From: Actinophytocola sp.
GTDB lineage: Bacteria; Actinomycetota; Actinomycetes; Mycobacteriales; Pseudonocardiaceae
DNA length: 51,632 nt
Reading direction: 5' to 3'
Assembly (NCBI RefSeq): GCF_009379765.1
Contig: NZ_WHTD01000044.1
Coordinates: 1-51,632, forward strand
Positions 17,524 to 25,699 of this stretch are shown in pieces. The number at the start of each line of letters is the position of its first letter. Within the stretch, counting starts at the first letter, position 1. Position numbers and translations under genes: made by a program. The notes below the pieces were generated by a model. That model searched no databases. It saw only the letters and a list, made by a program, of their open reading frames with translations, and was not told the origin of the DNA.

Positions 17524-18837
17524 TCAGACGGTGCCCTCCGCGAAGTCGGTGACGTCCTGTCCGGTGCTGTCCTCGCCGCCGGACGCGTATGTCTGGCCGT
17601 CCACGATGATCTCGTACCCGAAGCTGCCCGCGGAGTGGTGGTAGTCGATCCGCCACGCGACCGGCTCCGGCCAGGCCGGGATGTCCACGATCCGCCGCCA
17701 CGGCAGCGCCACGTTCCGTACCGACTCCGCCTGGCCGCGCACGGTGGTCGTCAACGAGTACAGGGTGCTCTCACCGGACACGATGATCTCCAGCGTGCGG
17801 TCGTCCGACTCCGTGATCGGGGCGACCGGGGCGGTCGTGGTCGTCGTGGTCCGCACCGTCGTCGTGCCGGGCAGTGCCCTGCCGCTCACCGGCTCGTCGC
17901 GGGCGAACGCCAGCGCGGCCGTCGCGCCGCCCCCGAGCACTGCCGCACCGCCGGCGAGCAGCACCGCCCGCCTGCTCACCCTCGGGGTGGGTGGTGGCGC
18001 GGCCGGCCCGGCCACGGGCGGGTTCGCCGCCTCGCTCACCCGCCGGTGGATCTCGGCGACCACCTCGGCGGGCAGTGACATCCCGTCGGACATCCCGTCG
18101 GACGCGGCGATCCGGGTCGCCGACACCAGCTCGGTCACCGCGGGACGGGCGGCCGGATCGGCGTCGAGGCAGCGGGCCACCAGCGCCCGCAACGGGTCGC
18201 CGGCGGCGTCGAGCCGGGGTGTGCCGGTGAGCGCGTACGCCAGCGTCGCGCCGTAGGAGAAGACGTCGCTCGCCGGGCCGGTGGCGGCACCCGCGAGCTG
18301 TTCGGACGACATGAACCCGGGCGACCCCGCCCTGTGCGCGCCGGCCCCGGTCCGCACGCCGCCCACGATGCCGAAGTCGATCACCCGGGGGCCTTCCGCG
18401 GTGAGCAACACGTTGCCGGGCTTGAGGTCCAGATGCAGGATCCCGGCGCCGTGGATCGACGCGAGCGCTTCGGCGAGCCCCGCCGCCAGCGGCGCCACCG
18501 ACTCCCGCGGCAGCGGGCCGTGGTCCCGCACGGCCTCCCGCAGCGACACCGCCGGCAGGAACTCCATGGCGAGCCACGGGACCGGCGCGTCCGGGTCCGC
18601 GTCGACGACGCCGGGGCTGTACCGCCCGCCGGCCGTCCTCGCGGCCGCCACCTCGCGAAGAAAACGGTCCCGGTACTCGGGATCGGCGGCGAACTCGAGG
18701 TGCATCACCTTGACCGCGACCGTGCGACCACCGAGCGACCGTCCGAAGTAGACGATCGCCATGCCGCCCACGCCGATGCGCGCGAGGATCCGGTGGCGTC
18801 CGATCGTGCGGGGGTCGCCGTGCTCGAGTGGCCGCAC
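17524..18837 (-). CDS. Transmembrane Ser/Thr protein kinase (non-RD) with short extracellular domain
   Basis: The 437-residue protein has a PknB-type kinase domain (residues about 14-240): glycine loop IGVGGMA, lysine 43 in VAVKVM, catalytic loop HLDLKPGN near 135 and DFG at 154. The usual HRD arginine is leucine, so it is a non-RD kinase. The APE motif is also changed (SSE). A twin-arginine motif VSRRAVLLAGG directly precedes the only membrane helix (about 290-312). About 120 extracellular residues with a Thr-rich linker follow. The GTG at 18837 is chosen because GGAGG lies 5 bases upstream, two bases after the stop of the other kinase. Confidence 0.9.
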   Translation of the reverse strand: MRPLEHGDPRTIGRHRILARIGVGGMAIVYFGRSLGGRTVAVKVMHLEFAADPEYRDRFLREVAAARTAGGRYSPGVVDADPDAPVPWLAMEFLPAVSLREAVRDHGPLPRESVAPLAAGLAEALASIHGAGILHLDLKPGNVLLTAEGPRVIDFGIVGGVRTGAGAHRAGSPGFMSSEQLAGAATGPASDVFSYGATLAYALTGTPRLDAAGDPLRALVARCLDADPAARPAVTELVSATRIAASDGMSDGMSLPAEVVAEIHRRVSEAANPPVAGPAAPPPTPRVSRRAVLLAGGAAVLGGGATAALAFARDEPVSGRALPGTTTVRTTTTTTAPVAPITESDDRTLEIIVSGESTLYSLTTTVRGQAESVRNVALPWRRIVDIPAWPEPVAWRIDYHHSAGSFGYEIIVDGQTYASGGEDSTGQDVTDFAEGTV

Positions 18838-18838
18838 C

Positions 18839-20977
18839 TCAGCCTCCACCCGGTGGCCGGATCGCTTCGACGTATCCCTCGACGGTGCCGACGAGCACGA
18901 GCCCGTCCGAGACCACCACGCCCCACGACGCCGCCACGTTGCCGTGGTCCCACCGCACGCTGCCGTCCGCGGTGTCCAGGGCGTACAGATGCGCGGTGTT
19001 GGACACGACGTACAGGGTGTCGCCGACGAGGGCGATCGTGCTCTTGTCCACGTTGTCGTAGGGGTCCGTCGCGCCGGTGCGCCTGCCGATCGGGCGGGTC
19101 CACAGTGGCGCGCCGCCGGCGGCCGCGAAGGCGCGGATCTCGCCGTCGGCGGCGTAGTACATCGCGTTCGCGTCGGCCACCAGCCAGACGAAGGCGCTGC
19201 TGCCGAGGCCCGGCCGCTGCCACCCCACGACCCCGTCCGCGGCGCGCACCGCGCGGATCGTGCCCTTGGCGTCGCAGACGTACGCGATCCCGTTGGCGGC
19301 CTGCGGGTCCGCGGGTTGTTCCGGGACGGGGATCGTCCAGCGGACCCGGCCGGTGTCCAGGTCGACGCCGGTGACCTTCTCCAGGGTCGCGGCGACGAGG
19401 ACGTCGCCCGCGGCGACGAACCCCCGCTCGCCCCGGACGTCCGCGGTCCAGCGCGGCCGCCCGTCGGCGGCGCCGATGGCACGCAGCATGCCGGTGCCGA
19501 AGCACACGACGCTTCCCGCGACCACGGCGGACCGCGACACCTCGCCGGCCGGCGGGTCGTATGTCCACTTCGGACTTCCCGTGGCGCCGTCGACCGCGCT
19601 GACCCGCCAGCCCTTCGGGTTGACGAGCAAGGCGGTGTCACCCGCGGTCGCGCTGACAGTTTCCGCGTCGCGTTGCCACGCGAGCGCGCCCGTCGCCGGG
19701 TCGAGCGCGCGGATCCCGACGCTGCCCCACGAGGACGCGAGCACCGTCCCACCCGCGAGGTACAGCTGGGGAATCGACGTGCTGACCTTCACTCGCCACT
19801 CGACCGCGGCGCCCGTCCGGGTGAGCACGCCCGGGGTGGACGACCGCGCGGCACCGTCCTGCGCCGCGCGGTGCTCGTCGTCACCCAGCAGTGCCACCGC
19901 GCCCACCACCGCGCCGGCGGCGACCGCGACCCCGCCGCCGATGAGGACCGTCCGCCTGCTGACCCGCCGCGGCTCGGGGCTCGGCACGGGCACCGACGGG
20001 TCCATGGTCGGCTCGCTCATCAGCGAGCGCGACGCGCCCTGCGCCGGCCGGTCCAGCGGCTCGTCGCCGCCTCCGGGCAGGGTGAGCACGCGCCGGGCGG
20101 CCGCGGCGTGGCGGTCGATCGCCTCGGCGACCCGGGCCGGCAGCCACCCGGTGGCGTCGGTGGCCCCGGTGGCGTCACCCAGCCGGTCGAGCAGCGCGAC
20201 GGCGGGCGGCCGCTCGCGCTGGTCGACCCGCAAGCACGTGGCGAGGAGGTCGGAAAGCACGCGGTCGTCGATGCCGGCGACGTCGGCGTCCGCGGCGACG
20301 ACCCGCCGCAGGACGACGTCGGTGTCACCGGTGCCGAAAGGCTCCCGCCCGGTCGCGGCGAACGCGACCACCGCGCCGAGCGCGAATACGTCGGCGGCCG
20401 TCCCGGCCACCATGCCGTTCACCTGCTCCGGTGCCATGAACCCCGGCGTGCCGAGCACCGTGCCGGCGCGGGTGATCGCGGTCGCGTCCTCCTGCCTGGC
20501 GATCCCGAAGTCGATCACCCGCGGCCCGGACGCGGTGAGCACGATGTTGCCCGGCTTGAGGTCGCGGTGCGCGAGCCCGGCGCGGTGGATGTCGGCGAGC
20601 GACTCGGCGAGACCCGCGGCCAGCGTGCGCACCGAGTCGAGCGGCAGGGGCCCGAAGGTCACGATCGTCTGGCGCAGGGTCAGGCCGGGAAGGTAGGCGG
20701 TGACGAGCCAGGGCTCGGCGGCCTCCGGGTCGGCGTCGAGCACCGCCGCGGTGAAGGTGCCGGTGACCGTCCGCGCCGCGGCGGCCTCGCGACGGAACCG
20801 AGCCCGGTACTCGGCGTCGCCCGCGAACCGCGGCCGGATGACCTTGATCGCGACCGCCCGACCGCCGGGCGAGCGCCCGAGGTAGACGACCCCCATGCCG
20901 CCCGCGCCGAGACGGGCGAGCAGGCGGTGGTCATGGACCCGTTCCGGGTCGCTGGGCAGGAGCGGCTCCACTGCCAT
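18839..20977 (-). CDS. Transmembrane Ser/Thr protein kinase with extracellular PQQ-like beta-propeller
   Basis: The 712-residue protein has an N-terminal kinase domain (residues about 18-270) with LGAGGMG, lysine 45, HRDLKPGN near 137, DFG at 156 and MAPEQ. This appears fully catalytic. A proline-rich linker leads to RRVSRRTVLIGGG at about 337-349, a twin-arginine motif, then a membrane helix to about 365. The remaining 345 residues are PQQ-type propeller blades (GIRALDPATGALAWQ, VSAVDGATGSPKWTY, LYALDTADGSVRWDH). It should sense something outside the cell and phosphorylate cytoplasmic targets. It is first in an operon with the second kinase and the ankyrin protein. Confidence 0.93.
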   Translation of the reverse strand: MAVEPLLPSDPERVHDHRLLARLGAGGMGVVYLGRSPGGRAVAIKVIRPRFAGDAEYRARFRREAAAARTVTGTFTAAVLDADPEAAEPWLVTAYLPGLTLRQTIVTFGPLPLDSVRTLAAGLAESLADIHRAGLAHRDLKPGNIVLTASGPRVIDFGIARQEDATAITRAGTVLGTPGFMAPEQVNGMVAGTAADVFALGAVVAFAATGREPFGTGDTDVVLRRVVAADADVAGIDDRVLSDLLATCLRVDQRERPPAVALLDRLGDATGATDATGWLPARVAEAIDRHAAAARRVLTLPGGGDEPLDRPAQGASRSLMSEPTMDPSVPVPSPEPRRVSRRTVLIGGGVAVAAGAVVGAVALLGDDEHRAAQDGAARSSTPGVLTRTGAAVEWRVKVSTSIPQLYLAGGTVLASSWGSVGIRALDPATGALAWQRDAETVSATAGDTALLVNPKGWRVSAVDGATGSPKWTYDPPAGEVSRSAVVAGSVVCFGTGMLRAIGAADGRPRWTADVRGERGFVAAGDVLVAATLEKVTGVDLDTGRVRWTIPVPEQPADPQAANGIAYVCDAKGTIRAVRAADGVVGWQRPGLGSSAFVWLVADANAMYYAADGEIRAFAAAGGAPLWTRPIGRRTGATDPYDNVDKSTIALVGDTLYVVSNTAHLYALDTADGSVRWDHGNVAASWGVVVSDGLVLVGTVEGYVEAIRPPGGG

Positions 20978-21198
20978 GACCCTAATGGCTCAGGTACCTC
21001 GAAACCCACGAGCCTCCTCGGTGGGGTGGCTGGTTTGCCGGGATCACCCTCGTGGCCGTTCTCGCCTTGGCCGGATGCGGGACCGCCGTCTCATCCCGGT
21101 CCGCGGGTGCCTCGGTCCGCGGACGCCTGGCGACACGGCGGGCCTCGACCTGTGCGCGGTACGGCGGTCGGCGTCAGGTTCCAGGTGGGTGGCACTGT
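20978..21198. other. Intergenic region with a lipoprotein-like plus-strand remnant
   Basis: This stretch separates the monooxygenase stop from the propeller-kinase start, both on the minus strand, and so should hold the kinase promoter. On the plus strand a short frame (about 21031-21120) reads LVAVLALAGCGTAVSS, a lipoprotein signal peptide with an LAGC lipobox. It has no ATG in frame, only a GTG inside the hydrophobic stretch, no ribosome binding site, and it decays into sequence overlapping the monooxygenase gene. It may be the relic of a truncated lipoprotein gene or chance. Confidence 0.3.
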
Positions 21199-22692
21199 CT
21201 ACTTCGGACGTGCGCCGAACCAGGTGGTCAGCGCGTCGGCCAAGGCGTCGCCACCCGCCCAGGCCACGACGCCGTCCGGGCGGACGAGCACGCCCGGCAG
21301 GTTCGGCTCGTCCGGGCACCGGGTGCGGACGGTGCGCACGCGGCCCTCGTCCAGGTCCACATGCGACGGGAGGCCGCCCAGGTCCAGCAGGACGCCCGCG
21401 CCGCCGCGGAGGTGGTCGGCCAGGCGGGTTCCGTCGTCGAGGGGCAGGTCCGGGGCGCTGCGGCCGACCAACGGGTGGTCGCCCGGGAGGTCGTACCGTT
21501 GCCAGACGCCGGAGATCTTCTTGGCGAAGTAGGTGGTGCCGGCGACGGTGTCGACGAGCTCGCCCACGACCGCGCGGATGGCTCGCGCGTGCGGGTCGGG
21601 GCGCATCAACGCGATCTGCGCCCGGGTCCAGTCCAGCACCCAGGCGCCGATCGGGTGGCGCTCGGCGGTGTAGGTGTCCAGCAGGTCCTCCGGAAGTCGG
21701 CCGCGCACCACGGCGGCGAGCTTCCAGCCGAGGTTCACCGCGTCGCCGATGCCCAGGTTCAGGCCCTGGCCGCCGAACGGGGAGTGCACGTGTGCGGCGT
21801 CCCCGGCCAGCAGTACGTGGCCGAGCCGGTAGGTGGTGGCCTGCCGGGCGTTGTCGGTGAACCGGGTGGCCGACCGCACGCCGGTGATGGTGACGTCCAC
21901 ACCGGACACCGCGCGAAGGCTCTTCTCCAGCTCCGCCATGGTGATCTCGGCGTCCCGGTCGGCCGGTGGGCCGTCGAACTCCACGGTGAGGACGCGGCCG
22001 GGATTCGGGCCGTGGGCGTAGGTCCCCGTGGGCGTCATGTGCCAGCCCCGGCTGAGCCGGTCGGGTCCGTCCATCTCCACGACGGCCTGGTGGCCGGTGA
22101 TCTCCGGGGCGGTGCCGGGGAACTCGAACCCGGCAGCCTTGCGGACCAGGCTCCGGCCGCCGTCGCAGCCGACCAGCCAGCTCGCCCGCATGCTCTCCGG
22201 CTCCATGTGCACGGTGACGCCGGTGTCGTCGGCGTCGAAGCCGGTCACCTCGACGCCCCGGCGAACGTCGACGCCGAGCTCGGCGGCACGGCGGTCGAGG
22301 ATCGCCTCGATCTGCTGCTGTGAGACGAACCCGATGTCACCCGCCGGTCCTTGGCCGGCGAAGTCCGGGTCGGACTCGTCCAGCAGGTCGGCGGACAGCC
22401 AGATGGCGGCGAAGTGCCCGGCGAACTTCGGCGGTGGTTTGGCCGGCCCGCGGTCCTTCATGAAGGACCGGAACACCGCCATGGACTCGTCCTGGGCGGC
22501 GGCAAGCTCCGGGAGCAGGCCGCGCCGGTAGAACGCCTCGGCGGTCGGGACGTTGATCGCCCCGGCCTTGATCGTCCGGTCGGGTTCGGTGAGCCGCTCC
22601 AGCACGGCGACCGACACCCCGTGCAGCCGCAGCTCGCAGGCGAGCATCAGACCTACCGGCCCGCCGCCGGCGATGATCACGTCGTGGTTCAT
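21199..22692 (-). CDS. FAD-dependent aromatic monooxygenase (PheA/TfdB, rifampicin-oxygenase-like)
   Basis: The 497-residue flavoprotein hydroxylase has the FAD motif IIAGGGPVGLML at residues 6-17. It also has a DG motif (SWLVGCDGGRSLVRK near 165) and the GD motif LLAGDAAHVHSPFGGQGLN near 280. These define class A aromatic hydroxylases, which include phenolic hydroxylases, polyketide tailoring enzymes and rifampicin monooxygenases. It uses NAD(P)H and O2 in the cytoplasm; the substrate is unknown. It is divergent from a TetR gene with a shared palindromic operator, suggesting induction by its substrate, possibly an antibiotic-like aromatic compound. A TACAGT box 7 bases before the ATG and no ribosome binding site suggest a leaderless mRNA. 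Confidence 0.92.
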   Translation of the reverse strand: MNHDVIIAGGGPVGLMLACELRLHGVSVAVLERLTEPDRTIKAGAINVPTAEAFYRRGLLPELAAAQDESMAVFRSFMKDRGPAKPPPKFAGHFAAIWLSADLLDESDPDFAGQGPAGDIGFVSQQQIEAILDRRAAELGVDVRRGVEVTGFDADDTGVTVHMEPESMRASWLVGCDGGRSLVRKAAGFEFPGTAPEITGHQAVVEMDGPDRLSRGWHMTPTGTYAHGPNPGRVLTVEFDGPPADRDAEITMAELEKSLRAVSGVDVTITGVRSATRFTDNARQATTYRLGHVLLAGDAAHVHSPFGGQGLNLGIGDAVNLGWKLAAVVRGRLPEDLLDTYTAERHPIGAWVLDWTRAQIALMRPDPHARAIRAVVGELVDTVAGTTYFAKKISGVWQRYDLPGDHPLVGRSAPDLPLDDGTRLADHLRGGAGVLLDLGGLPSHVDLDEGRVRTVRTRCPDEPNLPGVLVRPDGVVAWAGGDALADALTTWFGARPK

Positions 22693-22700
22693 ACCGAAAA

Positions 22701-22732
22701 CTGTACTCGACTCAAAATTCAGTCGGGTACAG
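22701..22732. promoter_or_regulatory. TetR operator overlapping two divergent promoters
   Basis: The arms CTGTACTCGACT (22701-22712) and AGTCGGGTACAG (22721-22732) form an inverted repeat with 11 of 12 positions paired, around an 8-base spacer. Each outer arm contributes a -10-like TACAGT pointing outwards: on the plus strand at 22728-22733, 6 bases before the TetR GTG; on the minus strand 7 bases before the monooxygenase ATG. A TetR dimer bound here would shut both promoters at once. The symmetry extends beyond the -10 boxes, which supports a real operator. Confidence 0.75.
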
Positions 22733-22739
22733 TATCGGC

Positions 22740-23342
22740 GTGGCGTCGTTGCGGGAGCGGAAGAAGGCCGAGACCCGGCAGCGCATCGCCGACATGGCCA
22801 CGGTCATGTTCGTCCGGCGCGGGTTCGACAACGTCACGATCACGGACATCGCCGAGGCGGCGAACGTGTCGAAGGTGACGGTGTTCAACTACTTCCCGCG
22901 CAAGGAGGACATCTTCTTCGACCGCGGCCCGCAGGCGCTGGACCTGCTCACCGCCGCCGTCCGCGACCGCCGGGCCGGCGAGTCCCCGCTGCGCGCGGTG
23001 CGGCGGCTGCTGGTGGATCTCGCCGAGCAGCACCACCCGGTCGGCGGTTTCCGGGACGGCTTCCCCGCCTTCTGGCGCACCGTACTCGACTCCCCCGCGC
23101 TGCGCGCCCGGGCTCGCGAGGCCATCGATGAGCTCGAGGAGCATCTCGCCCGCCTGATCTCCGACACCAGTGACGATCCCACTCCCCGGTTGACCGCGGC
23201 GGTGGCCATCGCCGCCTACCGCACCACCTACACCGCCGGCATCACCCGCATGCTCGCCGGCGCGAGCGCCGACGAGGTCACCGCGGACCACATCGCCGCG
23301 GTCAACCGCGCCTTCGACATCCTGGCGGGTGGCCTCGCATGA
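22740..23342 (+). CDS. TetR-family transcriptional repressor
   Basis: The 200-residue protein has an N-terminal TetR DNA-binding domain: ETRQRIADMATVMFVRRGF followed by the helix-turn-helix VTITDIAEAANVSKVTVFNYF (residues about 31-51), then a helical ligand-binding domain. The GTG start lies 6 bases after a TACAGT box and lacks a ribosome binding site, so translation is probably leaderless. It most likely represses itself and the divergent monooxygenase through the palindrome at 22701-22732, with relief by the enzyme's substrate or a related compound. Confidence 0.93.
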   Translation: MASLRERKKAETRQRIADMATVMFVRRGFDNVTITDIAEAANVSKVTVFNYFPRKEDIFFDRGPQALDLLTAAVRDRRAGESPLRAVRRLLVDLAEQHHPVGGFRDGFPAFWRTVLDSPALRARAREAIDELEEHLARLISDTSDDPTPRLTAAVAIAAYRTTYTAGITRMLAGASADEVTADHIAAVNRAFDILAGGLA

Positions 23343-23404
23343 CCGTCGTGGCGAGGTTGCGCGGGAGCGCCTGACGCCCTGGCCCGAAATCGTTCCTCCC
23401 GTGT

Positions 23405-23431
23405 TGTCGAATATCGGGTTGTGGCGGCGTC
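23405..23431 (+). promoter_or_regulatory. Candidate ECF42-type promoter upstream of the DGPF gene
   Basis: TGTCGA at 23405-23410 is followed after 17 bases by CGTC at 23428-23431, about 45 bases before the ATG of the DGPF gene. As I recall, ECF42 sigma factors recognise TGTCGA in the -35 region and a CGA/TC-type -10. The sigma factor encoded downstream would then drive its own operon. The element matches what would be expected; it has not been tested. Confidence 0.55.
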
Positions 23432-23479
23432 ACTACGTCGACGGCGCCACACCGGCGGCGTGCGAAGAGAGGACGACAC

Positions 23480-23833
23480 ATGGAGTACGCACTGCTCATC
23501 TACGGCGACGAGAAGGTCTGGGCGGCGCACGACGAGGACGAGAAGCATGCGAACAACGCGCGGCACGAACGCTTCGCCACCGCGCTGGCAGCGCGGGGTG
23601 CGATGCGCGGCGGCAAGGAGCTGGCGCTCGCGAGCTCGGCGACCACCCTGCGGCACGAGGACGACGACGTGAGCGTCACGGACGGTCCGTTCGCCGAGAC
23701 CACCGAGGTGCTCGGGGGCTTCTACCTGATCGAGGCGGCCGACCTCGACGAGGCGATCGCGTTGGCCAAGGAGCTGCCGGAGCGGGTGGTCGAGATCCGG
23801 CCGGTCGTACCGATGTCGGAGAGCGGCAGCTGA
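23480..23833 (+). CDS. YCII/DGPF-domain protein, ECF42 partner
   Basis: The 117-residue protein has the YCII-related fold and the diagnostic VTDGPFAETTEVLGGFYLIE segment near residue 66, the DGPF motif. Such proteins are regularly encoded beside ECF42 sigma factors and are typical targets of them; their biochemical activity is unclear. The ATG is preceded by a purine-rich GAGAGG. Its TGA overlaps the start region of the sigma gene, so the two form one operon. Confidence 0.9.
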   Translation: MEYALLIYGDEKVWAAHDEDEKHANNARHERFATALAARGAMRGGKELALASSATTLRHEDDDVSVTDGPFAETTEVLGGFYLIEAADLDEAIALAKELPERVVEIRPVVPMSESGS

Positions 23834-25092
23834 ACGCGCCGGACGCGGTCGAGCAGGCGTACCGGGAACACTGGTCGCGCCTGCTCGCCCTGCTCGTGAC
23901 CCGGATGCGGCGGTTCGACATCGCCGAGGACAGCCTCCAGGACGCCTTCCTGGCCGCGGCCCGGACCTGGCCGGAGCGGGGCGTGCCGTTCCACCCGGCG
24001 GCCTGGCTGCTGACCGCCGCGCACCGGCGCGCGCTCGACCGGATCCGCCGCGAGGAGAACGAACGGCGGCGGCTCCCGTTGCTCGTGACCGACCCGAGGG
24101 CGGAGGACGTGGTGGTGGAGGATCCCGACCCGGATGCCGGCCCGGGTTCCATCGTGGACGAGCGGCTGCGGCTGCTCTTCGCCTGCTGCCACCCCGCGTT
24201 GTCCGCCGACGCTCGTGCGGCGCTGATGCTGCGGTTCGGCGCCGGGCTGAGGACCGCCGAGATCGCCCGCCTGTTCCTGGTGCCCGAGCCGACGATGGCC
24301 GCCAGGCTGACGAGGGCCAAGGCCAAGATGGCGCTCGCGGGCATCCCGCTGCGCCGGCCGACCGCCGAGGACGTGCCCGCGCGGCTCCGCGTCCTGCTGA
24401 AGGTCGTCTACCTGCTGTTCACCGAGGGGTACCGGGCCACCGCCGGACCCGAGCTGCGGCGACCGCGGCTGGCCGGCGAGGCGATCCGGCTCGGCTACCT
24501 GCTCTGCGAGCTGCTGCCGGACCAGGACGAGGCCCTCGCCCTGCTCGCGCTGATGATCCTGCAGCACGCCCGCCGCGACGCCCGCTTCGACGGGGAGGGC
24601 CGGCTGGTCCTCATGGCCGACCAGGATCGGACGACGTGGCGCCACGACGAGATAGACCGCGGCCTGGACCTGCTGCGCCGGTTGGGCCCGGCGTCCGGCG
24701 ACTACCACCTCCAGGCACTGGTCGCCGCCGAGCACAGCAAGCCCGAGGCCACCGACTGGCCGCGCGTCGCCCAGCTCTACGCCGAGCTGGAGCGCCGCAC
24801 CGCGTCACCTGTCGTCCGCCTCAACCGGGCGGTGGCCGTCGCGGAAGCCGGGTCGCCGGAGGCGGCGTTGACCCTCCTCGACGGACTGGACGAGGCACTG
24901 CCCACGAACCACCTCCTCCCCACTGTGCGGGGCGAGCTGCTGTCCAGGCTGGACCGAACCGAGGAGGCAGCCGCCGCGTTCGACGCCGCCCTGCGGCTGG
25001 TCCGCACCGACGCCGAACGAGCCCACCTGCGGCGGCGCCGGGCCGACCTACGCCGGGGCGCCGACGAGGAGGCGGGCGGTGAGCGCCCATGA
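23830..25092 (+). CDS. ECF42-type RNA polymerase sigma factor with C-terminal TPR-like extension
   Basis: The roughly 420-residue protein has sigma region 2 (VEQAYREHWSRLLALLV, DIAEDSLQDAFLAAARTWP) and region 4 (RAALMLRFGAGLRTAEIARLF) in the first 180 residues. A long helical extension follows with DUF6596/TPR-like features (YLLFTEGYRAT, AAEHSKPEATDWPRVAQLY), as in the ECF42 group. No ATG, GTG or TTG lies in frame near the expected N-terminus; the best candidate is CTG at 23830, overlapping the DGPF stop (CTGA) with GGAG upstream. It directs RNA polymerase to TGTCGA-type promoters, probably including its own. ECF42 members lack a classical anti-sigma factor, and none is seen. Confidence 0.88.
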   Translation: MNAPDAVEQAYREHWSRLLALLVTRMRRFDIAEDSLQDAFLAAARTWPERGVPFHPAAWLLTAAHRRALDRIRREENERRRLPLLVTDPRAEDVVVEDPDPDAGPGSIVDERLRLLFACCHPALSADARAALMLRFGAGLRTAEIARLFLVPEPTMAARLTRAKAKMALAGIPLRRPTAEDVPARLRVLLKVVYLLFTEGYRATAGPELRRPRLAGEAIRLGYLLCELLPDQDEALALLALMILQHARRDARFDGEGRLVLMADQDRTTWRHDEIDRGLDLLRRLGPASGDYHLQALVAAEHSKPEATDWPRVAQLYAELERRTASPVVRLNRAVAVAEAGSPEAALTLLDGLDEALPTNHLLPTVRGELLSRLDRTEEAAAAFDAALRLVRTDAERAHLRRRRADLRRGADEEAGGERP

Positions 25093-25166
25093 GTCACGGG
25101 CGAGCGGCTCGGGGACCGGGCAGTCATCACACGCCTCCGGCCCCGCGGTGTTCCGGACCTCGACGC

Positions 25167-25589
25167 CCGAGGCAGAACCTTCCCGGCGTCGGCGACGGCG
25201 TAGAACGAACCCGCCACGATCACCGGCATGTCCGGATCGGACAGTGCCACCGCCCCCGCCGGTGCTTCGGACAGGCGCGGTCCGGCACGGTCCGCCGATG
25301 CCGCCGGCAGGGACTCCCCCGCGCCCGGTTCCGCCCGGCCGAGTCGAACTCCGTCGCGACGACCGCGACCGCCGACGTCGGTCTCGACCACCGCGTAGTC
25401 GACCGTCCGGTCGCACAAGAGCCGGAATGCCGCGGCCGCGACCGCCTCGAACCCCGGTGACCGTCCCGAGTGGACCATGCGGAACGCGGGCTCCTTCCGC
25501 CGTACGGCGTCGACCGCGGCCACGGGTGCGCCAACCGGCGGCGCGCCGTCCGTCACGACGGCGGCACCCGAGGACGGCAGCTCGGCCAT
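25167..25589 (-). pseudogene. folC-like (Mur ligase family) remnant
   Basis: A minus-strand frame contains two pieces resembling folylpolyglutamate/dihydrofolate synthase. The first is GFEAVAAAAFRLLCDR followed by VDYAVVETDVGGR (compare the usual FE..TA.AF and VVEVGLGG pattern). The second is PVIVAGSFYAVADAGKVLP, like the C-terminal VTGS..T.GEA segment. The ATP-binding N-terminus (GTNGKTS) and the central ligase region are missing, so this would be a relic with both an end truncation and an internal deletion. Codon bias is moderate. The identification rests on short motif resemblance and is tentative. Confidence 0.4.
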
Positions 25590-25699
25590 CAGGTACCGCT
25601 CGACGTCATCGCGGCGGCGAGGCGCCGGACACCGCCCGATGACGGCTCTTCCAGGGACGATCGGCCATGGCCGCCACGCCGCTCGGCTACGGTCGGCGG

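Noticed and set aside
14972..17644. 890-codon plus-strand open frame
   Set aside because: It is antisense to the TNT-like and ankyrin genes, both with good starts and recognisable features; the frame is a by-product of high GC and few stop codons.
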